Part shown: in pieces, positions 7,564 through 14,685 of the stretch
How positions within the stretch are numbered: the first letter of the stretch is position 1
Layout: each line of letters begins with the position of its first letter
Source: Streptomyces sp. CC53
GTDB lineage: Bacteria; Actinomycetota; Actinomycetes; Streptomycetales; Streptomycetaceae
Direction of reading: 5' to 3'
DNA length: 32,497 bases
NCBI RefSeq assembly: GCF_001865245.1
Contig: NZ_MKXB01000151.1
Coordinates: forward strand, 198,758 to 231,254
Translations under genes and position numbers: made by a program
Notes under the pieces: generated by a model
Databases searched by the model: none
What the model saw: only the letters and a program-made list of their open reading frames with translations
Told to the model about the DNA's origin: nothing

Positions 7564-8700
7564 TCACTCGTCCCGTGCCCGTTGCGTGCCCGATGCCTTC
7601 TCCCGCTCGGCCTGTACGAGCCGGTCGAGCCCCGCGGCGACCTCCCTCTGCCGCTCGTGGTCGGAGTGCTGGTAGATCAGCGCCGCCTTCTCCGTGGACT
7701 GGCCCGCACGGACCATCGTGTCCTTGAGCGTGGCGCCCGAGCGGGTCGCGAGGGTGTGCCCGGTGTGACGAAGATCGTAAAAGCGGAAGTCGTCCGGCAG
7801 GCCGACGGCGGTCCGGGCCTTGCGCCACTTCCGCCCGAAGGTCGAGCGACGGAACGGCTTGCCCTTCTCCCCCACGAACAGCAGTCCGTCGGGTGTCTTC
7901 TCCGCGTACCAGTCCAGGTGCCGGCGGAGGTCCGTCGCCATGAAGGCGGGCAGGACCATAAGGCGCCGCCCCGCGTCCGACTTGGTGTCGCCCTGGACGC
8001 GTCGGCCGGTGGTCAGCTCCGGTTCGGCCCTGCGGACCCACACGCCGGGAGTGTCGATGTCGACGTCCGACCGCCGCATGGCCGCCTGTTCCTCGGGGCG
8101 GGCCGGACCGTACGCGGCGAGGTAGACCATCAGCCGCCAGCGAGGACCCATCGCGTCGGCGAGCGCGTCGACCTGGGCGACGGTGGCGACGGGCCGTTCC
8201 GGTGCCGACTCCTTGCCCGCGCCCTTGATGCGGCAGGGGTTCCGGCGGATGGCTTCGTCATCGACGGCCGTCTGGAGGATGGCCTTCAGCAGACGGTACG
8301 ACTTGGCGACGGTGGTCGCGCCGGTTGCCTTGCGTCGTTCTGCCCGCCAGGCCCGGACGGCGGGCGGGGTGATCTCGTCAAGGTCCATGCCCCCGAAGGC
8401 GGGCAGGACGTGCAGCCGCAGCAGGCGCCGGTACAGCTCGCCGGTGGTCGCGGCCAGGTCTCGTTCGTCAACCCACTGCGTGGCGTACTTCTCGAAGTTG
8501 ATCGCGCCCGCGTCCGGGTCGGTCCAGTCCCCGCGCCGAAGGGCCGTCTGCTGTTCGGCAAGCCAGTCGTCAGCGTCCCGGGCCGTCTCGAAGGTGTGCG
8601 GGGCAGGCCGGTCGATGCCGTCCGGACCGAGGTACCGAGCCTGGTACCTGCCGGAAGGGAGCTTGCGGACACGCCCGAATCGCCTCTTCTTCCCTGCCAT
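7564..8700 (-). CDS. int: Site-specific tyrosine recombinase / integrase
   Basis: 378 residues. Integrates and, with Xis, excises the element at the tRNA-Gly att site. N-terminal arm-binding region (about residues 1-60), SAM-like core-binding domain (about 65-150) and catalytic domain (about 170-365). Catalytic set: Arg201 (in YGPARPEE), Lys240, YDLRHT with Arg311, and nucleophile Tyr343 in ALIYQH. Tyr308 replaces the first His of HxxR, as in many AICE integrases; Gln334 (RAGQST) stands where many relatives have GHS. ATG 8700 is used because GGGAGGG lies seven bases upstream; GTG 8703 is the alternative. It overlaps the xis stop by one base, last gene of the operon. Its 3' codons contain two 11-bp arm-site repeats. 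Confidence 0.95.
   Translation of the reverse strand: MAGKKRRFGRVRKLPSGRYQARYLGPDGIDRPAPHTFETARDADDWLAEQQTALRRGDWTDPDAGAINFEKYATQWVDERDLAATTGELYRRLLRLHVLPAFGGMDLDEITPPAVRAWRAERRKATGATTVAKSYRLLKAILQTAVDDEAIRRNPCRIKGAGKESAPERPVATVAQVDALADAMGPRWRLMVYLAAYGPARPEEQAAMRRSDVDIDTPGVWVRRAEPELTTGRRVQGDTKSDAGRRLMVLPAFMATDLRRHLDWYAEKTPDGLLFVGEKGKPFRRSTFGRKWRKARTAVGLPDDFRFYDLRHTGHTLATRSGATLKDTMVRAGQSTEKAALIYQHSDHERQREVAAGLDRLVQAEREKASGTQRARDE
7574..7595 (+). promoter_or_regulatory. Probable integrase arm-type sites, left end
   Basis: Two adjacent 11-bp direct repeats, CGTGCCCGTTG and CGTGCCCGATG, 62 bases inside the left att core and within the 3' end of int. The same paired motif in the same orientation and 11-bp phase occurs at 18014-18035 near the right att core. 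Paired arm sites on both sides of the core are typical of attP of tyrosine integrases. Confidence 0.65.
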
Positions 8701-8909
8701 CACGCAGCCCTCCCGTACCGGCTGCGGCGGCGCACCGGCTCCACGGTGTGGGCGTCGATGTAAGCCTGAACAGCGCTCTCCGGGATGCGCACGTGGCGGC
8801 CGACCTTGACGTACCGGATACGGCGCTCGGCAACGAGACGCCGGGGGAAGCGGACGGTGGTGCCGAGCACTTCGGCGACCTGGCCGACGCTGAGGTACCG
8901 CTCATTCAT
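8700..8909 (-). CDS. xis: Excisionase, MerR-type helix-turn-helix
   Basis: 69 residues. Directs Int towards excision by binding and bending att DNA. The pattern YLSVGQVAEVLGTT...RLVAERRIRYVKVGRHVRIPESAVQAYI is the classic excisionase/MerR winged-helix layout: a helix-turn-helix at residues 6-27, then a beta hairpin (VKVGRHVRIP). The ATG at 8909 lies inside the last codons of repSA (eight-base overlap) and the stop overlaps int, so repSA, xis and int are translationally coupled. Length and position match pSAM2-type Xis. Confidence 0.92.
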   Translation of the reverse strand: MNERYLSVGQVAEVLGTTVRFPRRLVAERRIRYVKVGRHVRIPESAVQAYIDAHTVEPVRRRSRYGRAA

Positions 8910-10305
8910 CTGTCTGCGCTCCTTCGAGGTGTCGTCGTTCGGCGAGGGCTTCGCGGGCGGTTTCGCGGTTGAGCTGGATGTCGCGGGCGATGGTGGCGGC
9001 GAGGAGGGATTCGCCGGGGCTGTGGCCGTGGCCCGCGTACTGCCAGTCGGCGAGGACGAGGACGGTGGGGTCCTGGTCGGGGTCGGGCAGGCCGAGGGCT
9101 TCGCGCTGCTGGGCGGCGCGGTAGTCGGCGCGGGTCTGGCGGAGGGCGCCGAGGGTGGTGGAGTAGCGGCGGGACTTGGTGGAGAAGTGGCCGCGGAAGC
9201 CGAGCATGTGGGCCCAGGCCCACAGCCGCCGGTCGGGGTAGACGGGGTCGAGGTCCTTGCAGGCCCGGATGAGGCGGCGGGCGTGGTCGGGGATCTGGTG
9301 GCGGTCGAGTTCGGCGAGTTCGCCGATGCGGCGGTCGAGGGTGCCGGTGGTCTCGGCGGCCTTGGTGGCGTACTTGGCGACGTAGGCGGCGACGGCCTGT
9401 TCCGTGATGTCGGTGCCCGCGTCGAGGGCGCGGACGGGGCGGATGTCGAGCTGGGTGCCCCAGCGCAGGTGGCGGGCGGGCTGGCCGTCGGCGGCCGGGA
9501 CGGTGAGGGTGGTGTACCGGTGGCCGGCGGCGGAGCGGATGGCGTCGGTGAGCAGCTGCACCGTGGCCCAGGCGGGCGGCGGGTCCTCCGGGCCGTCCGG
9601 GCCGTCGAGGCGGATGACGGCGTGGAAGTGGACGGCGCCGCGCTTCTGGAACTCGGCGACCTTGCCGTACGAGATCCGGGCCTGTTCCTTCAGGGCGCGT
9701 TGGGTGAGTCCGGCGCGGGCGGCGATCTCACGGCGGAGGCGGTTGGTGAAGCGCTGCCACAGGTCGCCCGCGTGGTTGTTGAACAGGACGGCGGTGGCGT
9801 AGTCGTACGTGTCGGGGTCGAGCGGGGTGCCGAGAGTGCCGTCCTCGGCAGCGTGGGCGGTGCCGCAGCGGCAGGGGCCGCCGTGGCTGGGGCGGTTGTG
9901 GACCGGGCCGAAGGACGGGGCGGTGAGGGTGGCGAAGACGCGGGGGTGGTCGCGGACGGTGGTGGGGATGTCCTTGTCCTGATCGCCCGCGAGTCCGGCG
10001 CGGATGAGGTGGTAGGTGTCGGCGGCGTAGGTGCGGGCGCAGGCGGGGCAGCGGGAGGCGCGGCGGTTGCCGCAGGCGACGCGGAGCCGTCCGCCGGGTT
10101 CGGCCTTGCTGGTGTAGCTGTGCAGCGTCTCGCCGGTGGTCTTGTCCTTGGTGAGGGTCCAGCCGGTGAGGTGGATGGGGTTCGCGCAGCCGCCGGTGCG
10201 GTGGATCTGGTCGCGCCAGCGGTCGAAGCCGGGGGACCCGGCCACCCGCAGCAGGTCGCCGAAGGTGACCGGGTCCAGGCCCGCGAAGGTCGCGGAGTCG
10301 GTCAC
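8902..10305 (-). CDS. repSA: Replication initiator, RepSA family
   Basis: 467 residues, close to pSAM2 RepSA (about 460). It nicks one strand at the origin to start rolling-circle-like replication of the excised circle. The HUH-type metal motif is AVHFHAVIRL (His226, His228), and the catalytic region AAYVAKYATKAAE has two tyrosines four apart (Tyr308, Tyr312). A zinc-like cluster ACGNRRASRCPAC lies at residues 77-89. GTG 10305 is chosen because it overlaps the preceding small gene as GTGA; upstream in the same frame the sequence is low complexity. The gene is the third from the end of the long minus-strand operon. Confidence 0.93.
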   Translation of the reverse strand: MTDSATFAGLDPVTFGDLLRVAGSPGFDRWRDQIHRTGGCANPIHLTGWTLTKDKTTGETLHSYTSKAEPGGRLRVACGNRRASRCPACARTYAADTYHLIRAGLAGDQDKDIPTTVRDHPRVFATLTAPSFGPVHNRPSHGGPCRCGTAHAAEDGTLGTPLDPDTYDYATAVLFNNHAGDLWQRFTNRLRREIAARAGLTQRALKEQARISYGKVAEFQKRGAVHFHAVIRLDGPDGPEDPPPAWATVQLLTDAIRSAAGHRYTTLTVPAADGQPARHLRWGTQLDIRPVRALDAGTDITEQAVAAYVAKYATKAAETTGTLDRRIGELAELDRHQIPDHARRLIRACKDLDPVYPDRRLWAWAHMLGFRGHFSTKSRRYSTTLGALRQTRADYRAAQQREALGLPDPDQDPTVLVLADWQYAGHGHSPGESLLAATIARDIQLNRETAREALAERRHLEGAQTDE

Positions 10306-10496
10306 GCGCGGCCCCCGGCGGTGGGCTGGGCGACGCGGGCGGCGGGGCGGGTGCCGGTGCCGTGGCATGTCGGGCAGTGGGCGGTGATGGTGCGCAGGTG
10401 ACCGGCGCGGTCGCGACCGCCGAGGGTGACTGCGACGGACGGGAATCCGTCGCAGTCGGGGCAGATGCGGTGAGGCGTGTGGGCGGACTGGGCCAT
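10302..10496 (-). CDS. Small CxxC zinc-ribbon protein of the AICE
   Basis: 64 residues with two CxxC pairs, CPDC near residue 13 and CPTCHGTGTR near residue 42, resembling a single DnaJ-type zinc repeat. Small proteins of this shape commonly precede repSA in streptomycete AICEs; no function is established. Stop overlaps the repSA GTG by four bases, so it is coupled to the replication initiator. The ATG at 10496 follows an AAAGGAA ribosome site and, upstream of that, the first copy of the intercistronic hairpin. Confidence 0.7.
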   Translation of the reverse strand: MAQSAHTPHRICPDCDGFPSVAVTLGGRDRAGHLRTITAHCPTCHGTGTRPAARVAQPTAGGRA

Positions 10497-10538
10497 GATG
10501 GGGGTTCCTTTCGATTGCGGTTGGAAGGGGCCGGACCG

Positions 10539-10580
10539 TCCGGGCGGCGGCGATGCTTGGCGGCTTGTGCGCCGCCCGGA
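10539..10580 (-). ncRNA. Intercistronic stem-loop, copy 1 (cis RNA element)
   Basis: An 11-bp perfect stem (TCCGGGCGGCG with CGCCGCCCGGA) closing a 20-base loop. It lies between the stop of the GGDEF gene and the ribosome site of the CxxC gene. A second copy at 11188-11230 keeps the loop sequence and the stem with a compensatory base-pair change, which argues that the RNA structure matters. Could attenuate or protect the operon mRNA. The nearby flanks (TGACCGGCC on the stop side, the GGAAGGGG complement on the other) are also conserved. Confidence 0.65.
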
Positions 10581-10586
10581 GGCCGG

Positions 10587-11147
10587 TCAGTGGATGTGGC
10601 TGTGGCGGGTGCCGCGGCGGCCGGGGGTGCCCTTGGCCGCGTACATGGCGCGGTCGGCGTCGGCGAGGGCGGCGGAGAGGCTGCGGACCGGCAGGTCTTC
10701 GACGTGGCAGGAGCCCACGGAGACGGAGACGGGCAGGGTTTGCCCCTCGTGGTGCAGCGGTTGGGTCAGAGCCTTGGTGAGGACGGCGAGCGGCGGCACC
10801 TTGTCGGCGCGGACGACTGCGACGAACTCGTCTCCGCCGAGGCGACCCGCGACACCGTGGCGTCCGCACCAGTCGGTGAGGCGGGCGGCGGTCGCAGCGA
10901 GGGCAGCGTCACCGGCGGCGTGGCCGTGGGTGTCGTTGAGGGCCTTGAAGTCGTCGAGGTCCAGGAGGAGGACCGCGGCGGCCGGGTGGCGGCGGATGAC
11001 GCGCTCGGCGCGGGCGGTCCACCCGGCGCGGGTGTGCAGGCCGGTGAGCGGGTCGCGGCGGGCGGTGGCCAGCTGGCGGGCGAGGTAACCGGAGTGGGCC
11101 GCCCAGCCGAGGAGCGGCAGGGATAAGGCGAGGGCCTGGGTGTTCAT
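10587..11147 (-). CDS. GGDEF-domain protein (probable diguanylate cyclase) carried in the AICE operon
   Basis: 186 residues. A short hydrophobic N-terminus (residues 4-19) may anchor it to the membrane. The GGDEF domain starts at RDPLTGLHTRAGW (31-43). Metal and substrate residues are present in LLLDLDDFKALNDTHGHAAGD (60-80), the signature RLGGDEF is at 102-108, and the domain closes with DADRAMYAAKG. All positions needed to make cyclic di-GMP from GTP appear intact. There is no RxxD inhibitory site before GGDEF, and no sensor domain. It sits between spdD-like and repSA-linked genes, flanked on both sides by the duplicated hairpin. Cyclic di-GMP controls development in Streptomyces through BldD, so an effect on host sporulation or on transfer is conceivable but not shown. 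Confidence 0.9.
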   Translation of the reverse strand: MNTQALALSLPLLGWAAHSGYLARQLATARRDPLTGLHTRAGWTARAERVIRRHPAAAVLLLDLDDFKALNDTHGHAAGDAALAATAARLTDWCGRHGVAGRLGGDEFVAVVRADKVPPLAVLTKALTQPLHHEGQTLPVSVSVGSCHVEDLPVRSLSAALADADRAMYAAKGTPGRRGTRHSHIH

Positions 11148-11187
11148 GGTTCTCCGTCGATCGCGGTCGGAAGGGGTTGGTGGGCCA

Positions 11188-11230
11188 TCCGGGCGGTGGC
11201 GATGCTTGGCGGCTTGTGGCACCGCCCGGA
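11188..11230 (-). ncRNA. Intercistronic stem-loop, copy 2 (cis RNA element)
   Basis: TCCGGGCGGTG pairs with CACCGCCCGGA (11 bp) around a 21-base loop, whose first 20 bases are identical to the copy 1 loop. One stem pair differs (C-G there, T-A here) with both sides changed together. It lies between the stop of the spdD-like gene and the ribosome site of the GGDEF gene, the same relative position as copy 1. Confidence 0.65.
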
Positions 11231-11236
11231 GGCCGG

Positions 11237-11521
11237 TCAGCGGTGGAGGTCCTGGCGGAGCAGGCGGACCAGGAGCAGCAGCACGACGCCGCTGATGCTC
11301 AGCGCGATGCCGGTGATGGCGACCGCGAGGAGCGTGGAGGTGACGACGGCGCCGACGGCGACGGTCCCGACGACGGCGGCCGCGGGGTTGGCGCGGACCT
11401 GGTCGACGAGGCCGGGGCGGGCGGGTGCCGGCGGGGTGGTCGGCCGGATGGGCTCGGGGACGGCGAGCGGGCCGGTGGTGCTGGGCGGCGTGTCGGCCGC
11501 GGGGTACTGGGGCTTGAACAC
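11237..11521 (-). CDS. SpdD-like small spread protein
   Basis: 94 residues. A Pro/Thr-rich head (PQYPAADTPP..., residues 4-35) is followed by a hydrophobic stretch (about 48-85) that can form one or two membrane helices, and a basic tail. This is the layout of SpdD and related spread proteins of pSAM2-type plasmids, which help transferred DNA move between compartments of the recipient mycelium and affect pock size. GTG start with AGGAG eight bases upstream. The gene is followed by hairpin copy 2. Confidence 0.7.
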   Translation of the reverse strand: MFKPQYPAADTPPSTTGPLAVPEPIRPTTPPAPARPGLVDQVRANPAAAVVGTVAVGAVVTSTLLAVAITGIALSISGVVLLLLVRLLRQDLHR

Positions 11522-11530
11522 GGTGGTCTC

Positions 11531-11686
11531 CTACTTGGCGAGGTGGTCGATGGCCGGGGCCAGGAAGCTGTCGGCGAGGAGGTAGCCGCCCAGGAGGAGC
11601 ACGGCGATGAGCCACCAGGGCGGGCGGATGAGCTTGATGCCCAGGGCGCCGACGACGAGCAGCGCGAGCCAGAGCGGGACGTCCAT
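11531..11686 (-). CDS. Small two-helix membrane protein of the AICE
   Basis: 51 residues: MDVPLWLALLVVGALGIKLI (helix 1), a WW-containing turn (RPPWW), then AVLLLGGYLLADSF (helix 2). ATG 11686 is preceded by GGGAGACCACC, nearly the same leader as that of the following spdD-like gene. It is probably part of the spread complex, by position. The stop is about 10 bases upstream of the spdD-like GTG. Short, but codon pattern and ribosome site make it convincing. Confidence 0.7.
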   Translation of the reverse strand: MDVPLWLALLVVGALGIKLIRPPWWLIAVLLLGGYLLADSFLAPAIDHLAK

Positions 11687-11706
11687 GACGGTGGTCTCCC
11701 TTGCGG

Positions 11707-11898
11707 TCAGCGGGGGTCGCAGCGGTGGGTGCGGGCGGCGAGTTCGGCGGCGGGCCGGTTGAGGTAGTCGGCGGACCAGTCGCAGCCGGGGGCGGTGCAG
11801 GCGGCGGTGTGGGCTTCGCGGCCGTGGCGGTCGTAGTGGGTGCCGATCTGCACGGGGCCGATGCGGTCGAGGTCCCAGAAGCGGTGGCGGCGGGGCAT
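11707..11898 (-). CDS. Small Cys/His protein, mobile-element-transfer type
   Basis: 63 residues. CTAPGCDW and ...ARTHRC give a possible Cys2-His-Cys zinc site near residues 34-60; the N-terminus is basic (MPRRHRFWD). Small proteins of this kind recur between spread genes and traB in streptomycete AICEs; the function is unknown. GAGGTGATCCC before the ATG is a good ribosome site. It starts four bases after the stop of the upstream 86-residue gene, so both belong to the same operon. Confidence 0.65.
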   Translation of the reverse strand: MPRRHRFWDLDRIGPVQIGTHYDRHGREAHTAACTAPGCDWSADYLNRPAAELAARTHRCDPR

Positions 11899-11902
11899 GG
11901 GA

Positions 11903-12163
11903 TCACCTCCTCTCGGGTGTGTTGGTGGAGTCGGTGGTGTACGTCTCGACGGCGTCGACGTAGGCGGTCACGGCGGCCAGCAGTTCGCGGGCGAACTTGA
12001 GCTGCTCGGCCTTGCCGAACGACTCATGGGCGTAGACCGTGAGCGACGCGTGCCGGTCCCGGAGCGAGAGGATCGGCGTGCGCTCGGTGCCGTAGCTGTG
12101 GCACAGGACGAACGGCTTCTCGGTCGGGTGGAAGCTGAGGGAAGCACCGATGTGTCTGGGCAT
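11903..12163 (-). CDS. Conserved small AICE protein, function unknown
   Basis: 86 residues with no recognisable catalytic motif. The core SFHPTEKPFVLCHSYGTERTPILSLRDRHASLTVYA looks like an antiparallel beta fold, followed by a helix (KAEQLKFARELLAAVTAYVDAVETY). GGAGGTCGACA precedes the ATG. Placed between the DUF2637 gene and the small Cys/His gene in the transfer operon, so a role in transfer or plasmid maintenance is the only inference possible. Confidence 0.65.
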   Translation of the reverse strand: MPRHIGASLSFHPTEKPFVLCHSYGTERTPILSLRDRHASLTVYAHESFGKAEQLKFARELLAAVTAYVDAVETYTTDSTNTPERR

Positions 12164-12175
12164 TGTCGACCTCCG

Positions 12176-12868
12176 TCAGATGAGCTGGGCGGCGATGGCG
12201 TCGGCCATCGGGGCGGGGACTCCGAGGCGGGCCCGGAGGGTGTCGGTGTCGATGGCGCGGCCGGTCGAAGCCCGGTGGGCGTCGGCGAGCTTGCGCGCGT
12301 GGGTGATGAGGGCGGGCGGGACGGTGGGCGTCGCCGCCGGGGGCAGTGCGGGCGGTTCGGGGGCGGCCGGGGCCGCTTCCGGCGCGGGGGTCTCCTCACG
12401 TACGGGCTCCACGTCCCGTACCGGCCGCGGGGGCTCGGGCTGTGCCTGCTCGGGTGCCGAGGGGCCGGGCCGTGCCTGCTCGGGTGCCGGGTTGTGGACC
12501 AGGAGGGTTCCGCCGAGGAAGGCCAGGGCGGGCCATCCGGCGACGAGGATGCGCAGCCAGTCCGGTACGTCGTGCAGGTCGAGGAGACCCGCGGTGGCGA
12601 CGTTCGCCCCGAGGGAGGCGGCGAGCGCGACCGCGAACCAGGTCCAGGCCGAGCGGCGCGGTGCCCCGGTGTCCCGCAGGGCCCGCAGTCGGCGCCAGGC
12701 GGCGACGAGGAGCAGGTCCACGGAGACGGGGTAGGCCCATGCCTTCCAGCCGTCCTGTCCAGCGGCGGCGGCGAGGTCGTGCAGGTGGGAGAAGGACAGG
12801 GCTCCGGCGATCACGGCTTGGACGAGGACGGCGTCCAGCCGCAGCGGCGGGCGGCGCACCGGGATCAC
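12176..12868 (-). CDS. DUF2637/SpdB-type membrane protein
   Basis: 230 residues. Four probable membrane helices (about 11-28, 43-60, 74-95, 104-124), then a Pro/Glu/Ala-rich linker (about 127-185) with the repeated unit APEQA(R/Q)P, then a soluble C-terminal segment (about 186-230, HARKLADAHRASTGR...LRARLGV) that resembles a helix-turn-helix. DUF2637 proteins accompany TraB in streptomycete conjugative elements and are thought to act with it in intramycelial spread. GTG start overlaps the traB stop by three bases, indicating coupled translation. Confidence 0.78.
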   Translation of the reverse strand: MIPVRRPPLRLDAVLVQAVIAGALSFSHLHDLAAAAGQDGWKAWAYPVSVDLLLVAAWRRLRALRDTGAPRRSAWTWFAVALAASLGANVATAGLLDLHDVPDWLRILVAGWPALAFLGGTLLVHNPAPEQARPGPSAPEQAQPEPPRPVRDVEPVREETPAPEAAPAAPEPPALPPAATPTVPPALITHARKLADAHRASTGRAIDTDTLRARLGVPAPMADAIAAQLI

Positions 12869-14211
12869 GCCTTCTCGGCGACGATCGCCGAGGGGGTGAG
12901 GGCGGTGTCCGGCTGGAAGGCCGCCAGGGCGGGGAGGTACGGGGTGAGGTGCGCGTACTGCTCGCAGGCCGCCGCGGCTTCGTTGAGGCTGGTGAACGGG
13001 CTGCGGATGAGCGACCAGCCGCCGGAGGAGTCACCGACGACCGCGACGCCGGGGGTGTCGGGACGTATGGCGGTGGCGGCGGCGACCGCGACCGGGCTGA
13101 TGTCGCCCAAGGCCATCTTGGCGGTGGTCTCGTCGTTGACGCGGTGCGAGACGCGGCCGGTGAGCTGGGCGCGGAGCGCGGTGGCGCCCTTGCCGAGTTC
13201 GGCGCCGAAGCGCTGCCCGCAGACCTCAAGGTGGATGCCGGCGGCCCGGCCGAGCTGGGCGAGGCGTACGAGTTGGGAGACCATCTGGTCGCGGCGCTTC
13301 TCGTCGGCGGACGTGGCGGTCAGGAACAGTTCGGCCACCTCGTCGACGAACACCACGACCGGCACCGGCCGTATGTCCTCCGCCAGGCCCCACAGGTCGG
13401 AGGTGATGTCCTCCATAAGGGTGTCGGTGCTGAGCCGCTGCACGGAGCGGATCAGCTCGTACCGCTCGGTCATCTCCTCCACGAGTGCGTCGAGCAGGTC
13501 GGCTGCCTCCTCCGGGGTGCAGGCGAGGGCGGACAACCGGCTGGCGAACGGGGCGAGTTCCACACCCCACTTGCAGTCGATCCCCACCAGGGCGACGCCT
13601 TGTGAAGCCAGGCCCTTGAGGAGCCCGCGCAGGTACACGGACTTGCCGGATTCGGTGGCGCCGATGACCAGTTCGTGTGCGATGGTGCGGAAGTCCCGTA
13701 CGTGTAAGGCGCCGTCGGCGCGCAGGGACACCGGGACGGTGAGCGGCCGGGGCGGGTCGAGGGGCGGCATGACCACGCGGCGGAGCACGTCGTACCCGAT
13801 GATCCGGACGGACAGCCAGCCCGGCTTGAGGGGCGCGATGTGGACCCCGTGCGCCCGCCAGGAGTGGCGGAACCGCTCGGTGGCGGTCTGGAAGTCCCAC
13901 ACCTCCTGGCCGGGAAGGAGCCGGATCCGCAGGACGAGCCCGTTGCGGGTGATCCGGAACCGGGTGAGGCGGGGCATCCTGCGGGCGGCGGTGCGCCGGG
14001 TGGCCGCCGCGATGGCGAGGCGGACGCGGGAGGGCGGTTCGGTCAGCCCGCACGCCTCCATGACCGGGCGGTACGTGACGGCGATGCGGGCGAGCTTGGC
14101 GAGGGCGCCGAAGCCGAGCCAGTACCAGGCGGGCCGCTGCCAGCGCAGCACCACGAGGGCGAGGGCGGCGGCCGTTAAGGCGGCGAGGACGGTGATCTGT
14201 CCGGCGGTCAT
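12865..14211 (-). CDS. traB: TraB/FtsK-SpoIIIE-type DNA translocase, main transfer protein
   Basis: 448 residues. An ATP-driven hexameric motor that moves double-stranded DNA between hyphae, the single-protein transfer machine typical of Streptomyces. The N-terminus has one hydrophobic segment (about 6-35). The P-loop GATESGKS is at 184-191 and Walker B VVVFVDE at 285-291. A conserved LAQLGRAAGIHLEVCGQRF stretch and the arginine region GRVSHRV follow, as in FtsK-like motors. The C-terminus (about 395-448) may hold the DNA-recognition winged helix, but this is not clear. Starts three bases after the stop of the upstream conserved gene. The gene symbol follows the family name; the pSAM2 equivalent is traSA. 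Confidence 0.92.
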   Translation of the reverse strand: MTAGQITVLAALTAAALALVVLRWQRPAWYWLGFGALAKLARIAVTYRPVMEACGLTEPPSRVRLAIAAATRRTAARRMPRLTRFRITRNGLVLRIRLLPGQEVWDFQTATERFRHSWRAHGVHIAPLKPGWLSVRIIGYDVLRRVVMPPLDPPRPLTVPVSLRADGALHVRDFRTIAHELVIGATESGKSVYLRGLLKGLASQGVALVGIDCKWGVELAPFASRLSALACTPEEAADLLDALVEEMTERYELIRSVQRLSTDTLMEDITSDLWGLAEDIRPVPVVVFVDEVAELFLTATSADEKRRDQMVSQLVRLAQLGRAAGIHLEVCGQRFGAELGKGATALRAQLTGRVSHRVNDETTAKMALGDISPVAVAAATAIRPDTPGVAVVGDSSGGWSLIRSPFTSLNEAAAACEQYAHLTPYLPALAAFQPDTALTPSAIVAEKA

Positions 14212-14214
14212 CGG

Positions 14215-14547
14215 TCAGCCCGCCAGGGAGGTGACGGCGGCGGCGCGGAAGGTGATGCCGTGGCGCTTCTGGCCGTTGAACTCGTTCTCCCACGGCCGCG
14301 CCACGAGGCCGGTGAGGGCCACCGGGACACCGGTCTTCAGGTCACCGGACACGTCGGCCTCCCCGACGGTCACCGTGACGACATCGGCGTTGCCGTTGGC
14401 GACGAACAGCACGTCCACCGTCACCAGGGCGCCGCCGGTCTCGGCGTCCACGGCGATGATGCCGTTCTTCTTGTCCTTCATCTTCGGCTGCGGGGCCTGG
14501 GCGACCATCGCGGTCACGCCGGTCATGTCGACGGGGATCACACGCAC
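14215..14547 (-). CDS. Conserved AICE protein, first gene of the transfer operon
   Basis: About 110 residues, beta-rich: VRVIPVDMTGVTAMVAQAPQPKMKDKKNG..., ending in ARPWENEFNGQKRHGITFRAAAV. The WE(x)-beta pattern resembles small OB-fold or single-strand-binding-like proteins, but no DNA-binding residues can be assigned, so the function is unknown. GTG 14547 is chosen because AGGAG lies eight bases upstream; a longer frame to ATG 14583 would run into the operator. Proteins of this kind sit directly before traB in many streptomycete AICEs. Confidence 0.75.
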   Translation of the reverse strand: MRVIPVDMTGVTAMVAQAPQPKMKDKKNGIIAVDAETGGALVTVDVLFVANGNADVVTVTVGEADVSGDLKTGVPVALTGLVARPWENEFNGQKRHGITFRAAAVTSLAG

Positions 14548-14578
14548 AGAGATCACTCCTATGGAAGTGGTGGACTCC

Positions 14579-14600
14579 GTCACTCATGTACATGAGTGAC
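14579..14600. promoter_or_regulatory. 22-bp perfect palindrome: probable KorSA-type operator of the transfer operon
   Basis: GTCACTCATGTACATGAGTG and its last two bases form a 22-bp perfect palindrome centred on TGTACA. It lies just after the predicted -10 box of the operon promoter, at the expected transcription start. A half-site copy (ACACATGAGT) lies at 14624-14633, and a 14/16 match covers the start of the divergent NUDIX gene (15486-15501). GntR-family repressors bind such sites. Confidence 0.8.
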
Positions 14601-14607
14601 ATGAAGA

Positions 14608-14636
14608 AGAGTGCAGCACTCCTACACATGAGTCAA
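14608..14636 (-). promoter_or_regulatory. Promoter of the transfer-replication-integration operon
   Basis: On the minus strand, TTGACT (14631-14636), 17 bases, then CACTCT (14608-14613). The start point would fall near 14601, directly beside the 22-bp palindrome. The -35 box partly overlaps the degenerate operator half-site. This single promoter can serve the whole operon down to int. Confidence 0.6.
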
Positions 14637-14664
14637 CCCGCCGCGGAGAAGAAACCGCGGCGGG
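14637..14664 (-). terminator. Terminator of the GntR repressor gene
   Basis: A perfect 10-bp stem CCCGCCGCGG/CCGCGGCGGG with an eight-base loop AGAAGAAA. It lies 22 bases past the repressor stop codon and immediately before the operon promoter, so it isolates the two transcription units. Confidence 0.8.
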
Positions 14665-14685
14665 CTGCGAGGAGTTGAGCGGCCG

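Noticed and set aside
7574..7595. CGTGCCCG repeats as mere codon repetition in int
   Set aside because: The same pair in the same phase recurs in non-coding DNA at the other end, so coding repetition does not explain it.
8785..10401. A 538-codon plus-strand frame opposite repSA
   Set aside because: Gly/Val/Ala-rich shadow translation of repSA; no motif, and repSA on the minus strand has HUH and zinc motifs.
11148..11906. N-terminal extension of the GGDEF frame
   Set aside because: The frame upstream of ATG 11147 is Pro/Arg/Thr low complexity and runs over the hairpin and several small real genes.
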